A DNA stretch of 64,000 bases from Amycolatopsis benzoatilytica AK 16/65. Its GTDB lineage: Bacteria; Actinomycetota; Actinomycetes; Mycobacteriales; Pseudonocardiaceae. Position 1 is the stretch's first letter, and each line of letters begins with the position of its first letter. The stretch spans positions 8,078,470 through 8,142,469 of the forward strand of contig NZ_KB912942.1 in assembly GCF_000383915.1 (NCBI RefSeq), given 5' to 3'. The notes below the pieces were generated by a model, which worked only from the letters and a program-made list of their open reading frames with translations, did not search any database and was not told the DNA's origin. This document shows, piece after piece, positions 15,153-23,500 of this stretch. The position numbers and the translations under genes are program-made.

Positions 15153-16153
15153 CGACGGCTTCCTTCGTCCACGGTGGACCCGGCGGGTTGGTCACGCGTC
15201 GGCAGGCGCAGCACCCGTTCGGCATTGCGGTGGCTGATCTTCGCCCGGTCGCGGTCGCTGATCGGCGCCTGTTCGAGGAACCGGACGGCCTCGGCGGTGT
15301 CTTCGAAGGGGTAGTCGACGGCGAACATGATGGCGTCGGCGCCGATGGCCAGGACCGCGCCGGCGAGAGCGGCAGGCGAGCAGACACCGCTGGTGGTGAT
15401 CAGGATGTTGTCGCCGACGTAAGCTGACGGTTTCCGCGCGAGCGTCCGGTGTTCCTGCCGCGCATAGCGGGAGTCGAGCCGGGCGAGCTGGAACGGCAGG
15501 AACTCGCCCAGGTGGCCGAGAATGACCGTCGCGCGGGGATGCCGGTCGAAAACCCCGCCGAAAATCAGCCGGAGGGCGTGCCCGCCCGTCTCGGCCCCCC
15601 AGCTCCACAAAGGACCCCGCAGTTCGGGACGCCCTTCGAGAACTCGCCACGGCTCCGTCGGAGGTGCGCCGGGGTGGAGGTACAGCGGCACGCCGAGGTC
15701 TTCGAGTGCGGCCCACACCGGTTCGTAGCGCGGATCGTCGAGGTAGACGCCATCGGTGTGGTCGTTGACGAGCGCCCCGCTGAGCCCGAGTGTGCCGACG
15801 GCGCGGTGGAGTTCCGTCACCGCCGCCTCGGGGTCCTGAAGCGGCAGCGCGGCCAGGCCGAGGAACCGGTCCGGGTGAGCGGCGATCGCTTCGGCCAGGT
15901 GGTCGTTGGCCAGTTGGGCGTCCAGGACCGCCTGCCGCGCGTCGGTCAAGCCCTGGATGCCAGGAGCGGTCAGCGAAAGCACCTGGATGTCGATGCCGTG
16001 CTCGTCCATTTCGGGCAGCCGGTAGGTCGTGTAGTCGGCCAGCCGCTTTCCCCACTCCCCGGCCCAGCGGGCGGCGGTGTCCGTCTTGGGAACGGGGAAC
16101 CTGGCCTGCAGTTCGGGAATGGCGAATGCTTCTTCCATCGCGATGAAGCGCAT
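15149..16153 (-). CDS. amidohydrolase-family decarboxylase, gamma-resorcylate decarboxylase-like
   Basis: 334 residues. The protein aligns by eye along its length with 2,6-dihydroxybenzoate (gamma-resorcylate) decarboxylases of the ACMSD/LigW group: IAMEEAFAIPE at the N-terminus, LSLTAPGIQGLTD, RFLGLAALPLQDPEAA, the metal-ligand region LYLHPGAPP, VILGHLGEFLPF, and AIMFAVDYPFED with the conserved Asp. The usual N-terminal metal-binding E-x-H/E is E-E-A here. These enzymes non-oxidatively decarboxylate hydroxybenzoates, often reversibly. The start ATG is preceded by GAAGGAAG. It is cotranscribed with an aromatic acid importer downstream and possibly a 44-residue protein upstream. Confidence 0.85.
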   Translation of the reverse strand: MRFIAMEEAFAIPELQARFPVPKTDTAARWAGEWGKRLADYTTYRLPEMDEHGIDIQVLSLTAPGIQGLTDARQAVLDAQLANDHLAEAIAAHPDRFLGLAALPLQDPEAAVTELHRAVGTLGLSGALVNDHTDGVYLDDPRYEPVWAALEDLGVPLYLHPGAPPTEPWRVLEGRPELRGPLWSWGAETGGHALRLIFGGVFDRHPRATVILGHLGEFLPFQLARLDSRYARQEHRTLARKPSAYVGDNILITTSGVCSPAALAGAVLAIGADAIMFAVDYPFEDTAEAVRFLEQAPISDRDRAKISHRNAERVLRLPTRDQPAGSTVDEGSRR

Positions 16154-16158
16154 GGTGC

Positions 16159-16293
16159 TCAGCTTCCTTCCGGGTGCGCGCCGGTCAGGTGGGTGCCGTC
16201 GAGCCTCAGGCGTTCGATATCCACCAGGTACCAGTCGATCTCGCGGTCCGGAGGAGGCTGATCGAAGCCGGTGTTGGGCGAGTAGGTGATCAT
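16159..16293 (-). CDS. small protein, 44 aa, first gene of the decarboxylase operon
   Basis: A 44-residue acidic frame reads MITYSPNTGFDQPPPDREID followed by WYLVDIERLRLDGTHLTGAHPEGS. It ends 5 bases before the decarboxylase ATG and overlaps that gene's ribosome site, so translation would be coupled. The ribosome site of this frame is weak (TTGAGG close to the ATG) and no family is recognised. Tryptophan/tyrosine content and in-frame continuity favour a real gene, perhaps a subunit or a leader. Confidence 0.5.
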   Translation of the reverse strand: MITYSPNTGFDQPPPDREIDWYLVDIERLRLDGTHLTGAHPEGS

Positions 16294-16337
16294 GCCTCAA
16301 TTTTTGCTGGCACACTTCGCCAACGTCCAAGACCGAT

Positions 16338-16351
16338 TCGCTCACGAGCGA
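16338..16351. promoter_or_regulatory. inverted-repeat operator between VOC gene and decarboxylase operon
   Basis: TCGCTC and GAGCGA flank two bases, and similarity extends outward (GATT / ATAATC). The GATAAT beside it could be a -10 box for the plus strand. The site is central in the divergent intergenic region and is a natural place for a repressor of the aromatic acid genes; no regulator gene is adjacent. Confidence 0.45.
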
Positions 16352-16424
16352 TAATCTGGAGGCATGGTTGAACGAACGACTCGTGCGCTCGGGTCCGTCG
16401 CGTGAGGTCGGGGAGGCCGAAGAG

Positions 16425-16877
16425 ATGAAGCCCAACAGATCGGTTCCGCTGGCCACTGTCGTGCCCGTTCTTTCGTATCCGGACGTGCGGGCCGCAGTCG
16501 GTTGGCTGAGTGCCGCGTTCGGCTTCGTCGAGCGCACGCGGATCGGGGAGAGTCACCGGGCGCAGATGAGCATCGGCGCAGACGGAGCAGTGATCGTCGC
16601 GGAACGCCGGGGCGGGACGGCAGAGCGGGACGAAAGCCCGACGCATCTGATCCGGGTCCGCGTCGAGGACGTCCGCGCTGAGTACGAGCGTGCCCGAGCC
16701 CACGGAGCAGTTGTGCTCGAACCGCCCACGGACAGGGAATACGGCGAGCGGGACTGCACCGTCGAGGATCTGGCTGGCCATCGGTGGCAGTTCGCCGAGA
16801 CAGTCCGGGATGTGGCGCCGGAGGATTTCGGCTGCCAGACCGTCGCGCCGTGGCCCAGCAATCCCCACGCTGACTGA
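16425..16877 (+). CDS. VOC (glyoxalase/bleomycin-resistance) fold protein
   Basis: 150 residues with the paired beta-alpha-beta-beta-beta units of the VOC superfamily: VVPVLSYPDVRAAVGWLSAA, then FGFVERTRIGE, and in the second half HLIRVRVEDVRAEYERARAH and REYGERDCTVEDLAGHRWQF, where the terminal Glu/His metal ligands would lie. Members include dioxygenases, isomerases and antibiotic-binding proteins; the specific role is not evident. ATG at 16425 is chosen because GGGAGG stands 8 bases ahead; a TTG 57 bases upstream is possible. It is divergent from the decarboxylase operon. Confidence 0.75.
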   Translation: MKPNRSVPLATVVPVLSYPDVRAAVGWLSAAFGFVERTRIGESHRAQMSIGADGAVIVAERRGGTAERDESPTHLIRVRVEDVRAEYERARAHGAVVLEPPTDREYGERDCTVEDLAGHRWQFAETVRDVAPEDFGCQTVAPWPSNPHAD

Positions 16878-16912
16878 CCCCTGGCCACCGACGCGACCAG
16901 GGGTTCGGCGGA

Positions 16913-18529
16913 TCAGCCGCGCTGCACCGTGAACTGATCGACCTCCGTGCCGTCCTCCGTCACGGAGCGGACGTTGAGCCGGGCCGGTTTGCCCGGCCGC
17001 GCCGGTATGGCGTCGACCGCGACCAGGCAGTAGCCGGTGTAGCGGATGCGCGACCAGGTGACCTGGACCGTGTGGTCCTTCCCGTCCTTGTCGGACACGA
17101 CCATCGGCACTGGCTTGTCGTTCGGCGTTTCGTGGCCCAGGTAGGTGTCGGACGCGGGGAACTTGTAGATGCCGCCCCCGCCGCCGCCGGCCACGACGTA
17201 GGTGGTGCCGTCTTTGACCGGGTTGACGGTGCCACCGGTGGCGAGCTTCTTCGTCGCCTTCCCGCCGCGGATCGGGTCGGTGCGCTCGTAGATGTGGTTG
17301 TGCCCGTTGAGTACCAGGTCGACCTGATACTTGTCGAACAGCGGTGCCCAGTCGGTCTGCGCGCCCAGTTCCGCTCCGTTGTCGGCGCACGTCGAGTACG
17401 TGCACTGGTGGAAGTAGACGACGATGAAGTCGATCGTCGGGTCGGCGCGCAGCGCGGCGAGCTTCGCCTTGAGGAAGGCGAGCTGCTTTCCCTTGGTGTA
17501 GCCGAGATTCGCCGGGGTGTTGTAGCAGATGTCGTTGCCGTCCAGACTGATCAGGCCGACGTTCTGGTACCGCCACGAGTAGATCCCGGTGGAGTCGCCC
17601 CAGGCGTTGTCCGGCATGGTGAACCGCGCGCGGACGCCGCCGTAGCCGTCGGGCGAGTACCAGACCTCCATTTCGTGGTTGCCGATCGCCATCATCCACG
17701 GAGTCTGCGAAGCGACCGGCTCGTTCTGCACGAAGAAGGAATCCCAGACTCGCGCGTCGTACTTGTCGGTGGTGTTGCCGCCGCCTTCGGTGTTGGCGTA
17801 GCTGAGGTCTCCCATGTGGACGTGGAACGCCGAGCCGAGACCGGCGACGAGGTTGGTGGTCGCGGCCGCGTTGTAGCCGACGCCCTGGTCGCCGAACGCG
17901 GTGAAGGTGAACGGGCCGCCGCGGCCGGGTGCGGGGGCGGTGTGGAAGCTGGCGATGTCGCCGAGCCGGGTGCGATCGCCCGCCGGGTCATGGCCCCGGT
18001 GGCCCACGACGTAGTAGTAGGTCGTATCGGGCACGAGGCGGTCCAGGCTCGCGTGCAGGTAGTACTGCGTCACGGTGGTGGGCCTGACCAGCGGTTCGTC
18101 CTCGACCGGGTGCTGCCAGGCCAGCTTGCTCACCAGAGTCCGCACCTCGGCGGGGACCTGCTGGCCGAGGTCGGTCGGCGAGAGCCCGATCCGCACGAAC
18201 GGTGCGGTCACCGCGGCTGGCACCTGCCAGGAGACGACGACCTGCCGCGACGGGTCGGCGCCGAACGCCAGATGCCGCCCGAACGGCCGCACCGCCGACC
18301 CGGCCGGCTTGTCCTTGGCCTGCCGGAAATCCGCGCCGGCCGGGGCTGCGGTCGCCAGCCCCGGCAGCAGCGCGCCCCCGGCCAGGACCGCGCCCCCGGC
18401 CGCCCCGGCGCGAAACAGCGAGCGACGCGAGTACTGGGCGACGTACTGCTCGTGCTGTTCGGCCAGGCTCGGCCGGGCGGAGAAGCGGGGACTGCTGGCG
18501 GAGCGGCCGGGCCGCGGACTCTCGGGCAT
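16913..18529 (-). CDS. Tat-exported purple acid phosphatase-like metallophosphoesterase
   Basis: 538 residues. A twin-arginine signal (YSRRSLFRAGAAGGAVLAGG, about residues 37-60) directs export. A fibronectin-like purple-acid-phosphatase N-terminal domain follows (SWQVPAAVTAPFVRIGLSP, TYYYVVGHRG), then the binuclear metal site motifs in order: FGDQG, GDLSYAN, GNHE, VYFHQ and NGHNHIYER. These hydrolyse phosphomonoesters in the envelope, often under phosphate limitation. ATG at 18529 is used; a TTG three codons upstream is less likely. A 23-bp operator-like inverted repeat abuts the start. The gene is monocistronic. Confidence 0.9.
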   Translation of the reverse strand: MPESPRPGRSASSPRFSARPSLAEQHEQYVAQYSRRSLFRAGAAGGAVLAGGALLPGLATAAPAGADFRQAKDKPAGSAVRPFGRHLAFGADPSRQVVVSWQVPAAVTAPFVRIGLSPTDLGQQVPAEVRTLVSKLAWQHPVEDEPLVRPTTVTQYYLHASLDRLVPDTTYYYVVGHRGHDPAGDRTRLGDIASFHTAPAPGRGGPFTFTAFGDQGVGYNAAATTNLVAGLGSAFHVHMGDLSYANTEGGGNTTDKYDARVWDSFFVQNEPVASQTPWMMAIGNHEMEVWYSPDGYGGVRARFTMPDNAWGDSTGIYSWRYQNVGLISLDGNDICYNTPANLGYTKGKQLAFLKAKLAALRADPTIDFIVVYFHQCTYSTCADNGAELGAQTDWAPLFDKYQVDLVLNGHNHIYERTDPIRGGKATKKLATGGTVNPVKDGTTYVVAGGGGGGIYKFPASDTYLGHETPNDKPVPMVVSDKDGKDHTVQVTWSRIRYTGYCLVAVDAIPARPGKPARLNVRSVTEDGTEVDQFTVQRG

Positions 18530-18536
18530 GACTTTC

Positions 18537-18559
18537 AAGTTAGGAAACTTTACTAACTT
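18537..18559. promoter_or_regulatory. operator upstream of the phosphatase
   Basis: AAGTTAG and CTAACTT are perfect arms 9 bases apart, giving the TTAG-TAAAGTTTC-CTAA type palindrome that recurs upstream of secreted-enzyme genes in streptomycetes (recalled as resembling ROK-family sites). On the minus strand a TTGACT -35 box directly precedes it, so a repressor bound here would block the promoter. Confidence 0.55.
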
Positions 18560-18728
18560 AAGTCAAGGCTTCTTTCGTCGGAAACGCGATTGCCGATGGC
18601 GCAACGCAATTCGTCGTTCCCGCTGGCAGAGACGATCCCGGACCCCGGTGGCAATTGCGCGCCCGACGAGCAGTGCTGAGATTTCGCGACGGCAAGGTCA
18701 TTTCGGAAGCGACAGTGCCGGAATTGTC

Positions 18729-18980
18729 CTACTCCTGCAGTTCCGCCAGCACGTCGGCAGCGTCGCTGTTGCCCAGCGCGGCGAGCCTGCGCAGTTCGTC
18801 GAGGTCCTCGCGCTCGCCGGCCAGCTCGACGAGGAGGTCGGTCGCGTCGGAGCTGCCCGCGGCCGCCAGTCGCCGCAGTTCTGCCAGGTCGCCCGCGTCG
18901 CCAGCCAGCTCCACCAATTGGTCGAGCGCGTCCTGATCGCCACTGTCGGCTCGGCGACGCAGCTCCTGTCGTTCGTCCAT
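18729..18980 (-). CDS. 83-aa leucine/alanine-rich tandem-repeat protein
   Basis: The protein consists of about three 26-residue units: ELRRRADSGDQDALDQLVEL, ELRRLAAAGSSDATDLLVEL and ELRRLAALGNSDAADVLAEL, separated by short acidic linkers. The pattern suggests paired alpha-helices of an alpha-solenoid (HEAT/Sel1-like). GGAGGAAG stands 6 bases before the ATG. No catalytic residues; a small scaffold or binding protein is likely. It lies 118 bases downstream of the P450 on the same strand. Confidence 0.65.
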   Translation of the reverse strand: MDERQELRRRADSGDQDALDQLVELAGDAGDLAELRRLAAAGSSDATDLLVELAGEREDLDELRRLAALGNSDAADVLAELQE

Positions 18981-19098
18981 GGCGCACTTCCTCCAGTTCT
19001 GGGACGGTCCGCGCGACGGCAGAGCGCGGGATCTTGCTGTGGCTGCTCGCGGCCTGCGCGCTCAGTGTGACCTTCCGGCGAGCACCCGGACAGTGCGG

Positions 19099-20313
19099 TC
19101 AGGCCCAGGTGACCGGGAGTTCGTGGACACCGTAGATGTTCATGTTGGTGCGGAGCGGCACCTCGGCGGCCGGGACCGCGAGCCGCAGGTCCGGGAACCG
19201 GCGCAGCAGACCCTCGAAACCGGCGCGCATCTCGATGCGGGCCAGCTGCTGGCCCAGGCATTGGTGGATGCCGTGGCCGAAGGCCACCTGCCCGCGGACC
19301 TTGCGGTGCACGTCGAGCGCGTCGGGGTTCTCGAAGCGGTTCGGGTCGCGGTTGGCGGCGAGCAGAGAGACGACAACGGTCGAGCCGGCCGGAATCGTTT
19401 CGCCGCCGAGTTCGACGTCCTCCGTCGCGTAGCGATAGAAGATGTCGGCCACCGACAGGTAGCGCATCAGCTCTTCCACTGCGTTGGGAAACAGCGCCGG
19501 GTCGGCGCGCAGTTCGGCCAGCTGCGCGGGGTTCTCGAGCAGTGCGAACGCGCCCAGCGACAGCATGTTCGCGGTGGTTTCGTGGCCGGCCAGCAACAGC
19601 AGGAACGACATGCCGGTCAGCTCTTCGAGGCTGAGGTCCGCATCGCGGGCGAGATCGGAGAGGATGTCCTCGCCGGGCTCGGCGCGCTTGCCCGCGCACA
19701 GTTGGCCGAGGTAGCCCATCATCGCGCCGAACGCGGCCATCTTGTCTTCGAGGTTCACGTCCCGCTCCATGAACTTCGAAGAGTTCGCCTGGAAGGTCTC
19801 GCGGTCGGCATACGGAACGCCGAGCAGTTCGCAGATCACCAGCGACGGCACCGGAAGCGCGAACTCCCGTACGAGATCCACCGGCGGCGCCAGCCGCGCG
19901 AGCGCGTCCAGCTGCTGTTCGGTGATCGCGATGATGCCGTCTTCGAGCTGCTTCATCCGCTTGACGGTGAACGCGCCGGTGAGCTTGCGCCGCAACCGCG
20001 TGTGGTCGGGGGCGTCCATGCTGATGAACAAGCCGGGGATCTGCGGGGACGGCTCGGTGGCGACCGGCATTCCCGGCGTCTCGTACGGCACATGGAGCAC
20101 GCCGAGGTCCTGGCGGCTGCTGAACCGCGCGTCCGACATCACCTGACGGACCGCGTCGTACCCGGTGACCAGCCAGCCCTGGTGACCGTCCGGGAAGAGC
20201 ATCGGACTGACCGGGCGGGTCTCGCGCAGTGCGGTGATCGCGGCGGGCGGGTCGAACGGGCCGGCGTCGCGGTCCATCGGAAGGCCGTGGACGGGGAAAA
20301 CCTGCTGGCTCAT
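19099..20313 (-). CDS. cytochrome P450
   Basis: 404 residues, full length for a soluble bacterial P450. The heme-binding loop is FGHGIHQCLGQQLARIEM with the axial Cys; the I-helix oxygen-activation motif is LLLAGHETTANM; the K-helix E-x-x-R appears in VEELMRYL. Overall style (PQIPGLFISMDAPDHTRLRR) is that of the CYP105/CYP107-like actinobacterial monooxygenases that hydroxylate secondary metabolites or xenobiotics. No ferredoxin gene is adjacent. Its promoter carries three heptamer repeats matching those of the upstream SARP operon, so it is probably a SARP target. Confidence 0.93.
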   Translation of the reverse strand: MSQQVFPVHGLPMDRDAGPFDPPAAITALRETRPVSPMLFPDGHQGWLVTGYDAVRQVMSDARFSSRQDLGVLHVPYETPGMPVATEPSPQIPGLFISMDAPDHTRLRRKLTGAFTVKRMKQLEDGIIAITEQQLDALARLAPPVDLVREFALPVPSLVICELLGVPYADRETFQANSSKFMERDVNLEDKMAAFGAMMGYLGQLCAGKRAEPGEDILSDLARDADLSLEELTGMSFLLLLAGHETTANMLSLGAFALLENPAQLAELRADPALFPNAVEELMRYLSVADIFYRYATEDVELGGETIPAGSTVVVSLLAANRDPNRFENPDALDVHRKVRGQVAFGHGIHQCLGQQLARIEMRAGFEGLLRRFPDLRLAVPAAEVPLRTNMNIYGVHELPVTWA

Positions 20314-20362
20314 CGGAAATCCTCTCGCGGTGGCTTGGTGTCACCACGATCGCCGAGAGGTC

Positions 20363-20391
20363 AGACACCGGGCTGTCACGGCACTGACACG
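20363..20391. promoter_or_regulatory. predicted SARP binding site of the P450 promoter
   Basis: Three heptamers, AGACACC, TGTCACG and TGACACG (plus-strand reading), are separated by exactly 4 bases each, an 11-bp pitch. This is the geometry of SARP (AfsR/ActII-ORF4 type) direct repeats. The closest repeat ends 50 bases upstream of the P450 start, and the following sequence matches the promoter of the SARP operon at the same spacing. Confidence 0.7.
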
Positions 20392-20405
20392 AGCTAAGAA
20401 CCGCG

Positions 20406-23400
20406 TCAGGGCGCGAGCGGCGCCGCGACCAGCTCGGTCCACTCGCCCGTCCTGCCCTCCCGGGTGGCCCGGTCGAACGCTTCGTCGCCGAGGTGGCGGC
20501 GCGCCTCCTGTTCGATTCGCGTCACATCGGGATTCGACAGGTCCGTCCGGCCGAGCACGTGCGCGCCCGCCGCCAGCAGCCGCGCGGCGTGGTCGTGCTG
20601 CGCACGCCGCAGCGCCAGATCCGCGACCCCGACGACCGTCTGTGCGATCACTGGCGCGCGGCCGGTCTCCGCCGCTGCACGGCAGGCCGCCGCACGGTGT
20701 TCGCGCGCCTCGTCCAGGTCAGCGGCGAACCAGGCGTGCAGGTCGTGCGCCGCGGCCTGGAGATGCGGCTGCTGCGCTTCCTCTCCCAGCAGGTTCATCG
20801 CCCGGCCGAACTGGGCGAAGGCATCCTGCTGGTCGCCGTTCCACCGGGCCAGCTCCGCCCGGACCAGTGCGAGCGAAGCCAGCGTTCCGGGCCAGGTGAC
20901 GCCTTCCGCGAGGCTTTCCGCTTCGGCCATCGCTGCGGCGCTGGCGTCCTTGTCGCCCGCGAGCCAGTGCAGCCGGGCCTGCCGCATCCGCATCTGGGCG
21001 ACGTCGTCCAGTGCTTCCAGCTCGGTGACGACGGCGACCGCCTGATCGAAGTGCTCGTTCGCCTCGGCGAACTCGCCGCGCATGGCGATGCAGTCGGCCA
21101 GTTCGGACTGTGCGAACGAGATCCCGAACCGTTCGCCGAGCACCCGGAACTCGACCAGCGACTCGTCGAACCAGGCTTCGCAGTCCTGACCGAGCATCAT
21201 TCGCATCTTGCCGATGTGCAGCCGGGACAACGCTCGTACCCACGGATCCTCGTCGTCGAGCAGCGACTCCCAGGCCGGCAGGAGCCCGTCCATGTCGCGC
21301 AGCATCATTTCCAGCGGCACCACCAGCCGCAGCGCCGCGTGGTAGTGCCTGCCGTGCTTGCCGAACTCGTACGCCTGGTGGATCCACTCCGCCGCTTCCG
21401 GCACGTCGCCCGGGCCCGAAGTGACGAACATCGAGGTCAGGGCGTACACCACGGCTTTGATCTCGTCAGGCACCTCGCCCGGAACCGCGATCGCGGCGGT
21501 GATCAGCTCCATGCCCTCGGCCTTGCGGCCCACGAGCCACCAGTACCAGCCGCAGCCGGCCGCGAGCCGCATCGCAGCGTGCGCGTCGCCGGCCTCGACC
21601 GCGCCGCGCGCCGCCGAGACGAGATTGTCGTGCTCTGCCTTGAGGACGGTGAGCCACTCCAGCTGCTCGGCGCGGCGCAGGTGTGGTTCCGCGGTCTCGG
21701 CCAGCTCGGTGAAATACGCGCGATGCGCCCGCCGGGCGAGGTCGGTCTCCCCGGCTTCAGCGAGCCGGGCGGCGCTGTACTCCTTGATCGTGCCGAGCAT
21801 CCGATACCGCGGCGCGCCTTCGCCGAACGCGACGAGCAGCGACTTGTCGCTCAACGCGGCAAGCAGGTCCAGTACCTCGTACTCGTCGACCAGATCGCCC
21901 GCGCAGACCCGTTCCGCCGCCTCCAAGCTCGCGCCGCCGGCGAAGACCGACAGCCTGCTGAGCACCATTCGTTCGCCGTCGCTGAGCAGCTCCCAGCTCC
22001 AGTCGACCATGGCGCGCAAGGTCCGATGCCGGGGCAGCGCGGTGCGGCTGCCGCCGGTCAGCAGCCGGAACCGGTCGTCGAGGCGGTCCGCGAGCTGCTC
22101 GGCGGACATCGTGCGGAGCCGGACCGCGGCCAGTTCGATCGCGAGCGGCATCCCGTCCAGCGCGGTGCAGATGCGTGCCAGCGTCCGGTCGTCGGCGAGG
22201 TCCTGGCGTCGCGTCGTCGTCCGGTCCCGCAGCAGCTGGACGGCCTCGGCTTCGGCGAGCGGTTCGACCGGCCACAACGTCTCTCCGGTGATCCCCAGCG
22301 GTTCTCTGCTGGTCGCGAGAATCCTCAACCCCCGGCACTCGCCGAGCAACCGATGCGCGAGCGCGGCCGCGGCCTCGATGACGTGCTCGCAGTTGTCCAG
22401 TACCAGCAACGTTTCCCGGTCGCGGATCGCGGAGACCAGCCGGTCCGCCGGGTCCGCGGAGGAAGCTTCGCCGAGCAGCGCGTCACGCAGACCGAGTCCG
22501 GACAGCGCGGCCTGCGCGACATCGTCGCCGGTTCCGATGGCGGCCAGCTCCACCAGCCACGCGCCGTGCCGCAGGTCGGCGACCAACGTCCGGGCGGTTT
22601 CCGATGCCAGCCTGGTCTTTCCAGAACCGCCGGGCCCGATCAGGGTGGTGAGCCGATGCTCCGATACCAGGGCGCGCACCGCGGCTACATCAGCCTCTTT
22701 GCCGACATAGCTGGTGAACTCGGCGCGCAGGTTCGTCTTGCGGTTTTCCTCGCGCCGTCCCACCTCGCCTCGCAGCAGCGCGACGTGCAACGCGGACAGT
22801 TCGGGCGACGGGTCCGCGCCCAGCTCTTCGGCCAGCGTTTCCCTGATGCGCTGAAACGCTTGCAACGCTTCGGTATTGCGGCCCGCGGCGGCGAGCGCAC
22901 GCATCAGTGCGGCGACGAGCTTCTCCCGCACCGGGTGCGCGGCCACCAGATCCGTCAGTTCCGCTACGAGTTCCGCGCCGCGGCCGAGATCGATCTCTGC
23001 TTCGGCCCGGTCTTCGACGGCCGCCAGGCGCAGGGCTTCGAGCCGGGTGGCAGCCGCATCGAACGCCTCGCTGCCTTGCAAGCCGACGTCCTGCATCGCC
23101 GGACCGCGCCACAACTCCAGCGCTTCGCGCAGCCGCCCAGGCCCGCGCCCGTCCCGGGCCTGGGCAACGAGCCGCTCGAATCGCACCGCGTCGACCGCGT
23201 CCGCGTCGACCGCCAGCCGGTACCCGTCCGTCAGCCCTTCTACCGCGGCACCCGGCAATGCCTTGCGCAGTCGAGAAACCAGGCGTTGCAGGGCGTTCGC
23301 GGCCTCGGCGGGCGGATGCTCGCCCCAGATCCAGTCGATCAGCGTCGCCTTCGGGACCACTCGGCCCGGCCGCAACGCGAGGGCGACGAGCAGCCCGCGC

Positions 23401-23471
23401 AGCCGCGCGCCCGGAACCTCGGCCACGTCGCCGTCGCGGACCTCGAACGGACCCAGGATCTTGATCTGCAC
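20406..23471 (-). CDS. AfsR/SARP-type transcriptional activator with NTPase and TPR domains
   Basis: 1021 residues. An OmpR-like winged helix (1-90: LRGLLVALALRPGRVVPKAT) is followed by a BTAD domain (about 95-240: DAVDAVRFERLVAQARDGRG, ELGADPSPELSALHVALLRG), then an NB-ARC/STAND NTPase (Walker A IGPGGSGKTRLA, Walker B LLVLDNCEHV, sensor ILATSREPL, GMPLAIELAA), and a long helical TPR-like C-terminus. Such proteins activate antibiotic or adjacent metabolic genes. The GTG start at 23471 overlaps an AGGA ribosome site. It lies 29 bases after the DUF4097-like gene in one operon, with SARP-like repeats upstream of that operon and of the P450. Confidence 0.9.
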   Translation of the reverse strand: MQIKILGPFEVRDGDVAEVPGARLRGLLVALALRPGRVVPKATLIDWIWGEHPPAEAANALQRLVSRLRKALPGAAVEGLTDGYRLAVDADAVDAVRFERLVAQARDGRGPGRLREALELWRGPAMQDVGLQGSEAFDAAATRLEALRLAAVEDRAEAEIDLGRGAELVAELTDLVAAHPVREKLVAALMRALAAAGRNTEALQAFQRIRETLAEELGADPSPELSALHVALLRGEVGRREENRKTNLRAEFTSYVGKEADVAAVRALVSEHRLTTLIGPGGSGKTRLASETARTLVADLRHGAWLVELAAIGTGDDVAQAALSGLGLRDALLGEASSADPADRLVSAIRDRETLLVLDNCEHVIEAAAALAHRLLGECRGLRILATSREPLGITGETLWPVEPLAEAEAVQLLRDRTTTRRQDLADDRTLARICTALDGMPLAIELAAVRLRTMSAEQLADRLDDRFRLLTGGSRTALPRHRTLRAMVDWSWELLSDGERMVLSRLSVFAGGASLEAAERVCAGDLVDEYEVLDLLAALSDKSLLVAFGEGAPRYRMLGTIKEYSAARLAEAGETDLARRAHRAYFTELAETAEPHLRRAEQLEWLTVLKAEHDNLVSAARGAVEAGDAHAAMRLAAGCGWYWWLVGRKAEGMELITAAIAVPGEVPDEIKAVVYALTSMFVTSGPGDVPEAAEWIHQAYEFGKHGRHYHAALRLVVPLEMMLRDMDGLLPAWESLLDDEDPWVRALSRLHIGKMRMMLGQDCEAWFDESLVEFRVLGERFGISFAQSELADCIAMRGEFAEANEHFDQAVAVVTELEALDDVAQMRMRQARLHWLAGDKDASAAAMAEAESLAEGVTWPGTLASLALVRAELARWNGDQQDAFAQFGRAMNLLGEEAQQPHLQAAAHDLHAWFAADLDEAREHRAAACRAAAETGRAPVIAQTVVGVADLALRRAQHDHAARLLAAGAHVLGRTDLSNPDVTRIEQEARRHLGDEAFDRATREGRTGEWTELVAAPLAP

Positions 23472-23500
23472 CTGCCCGATCCTGCCATCCGATCGGGCGG

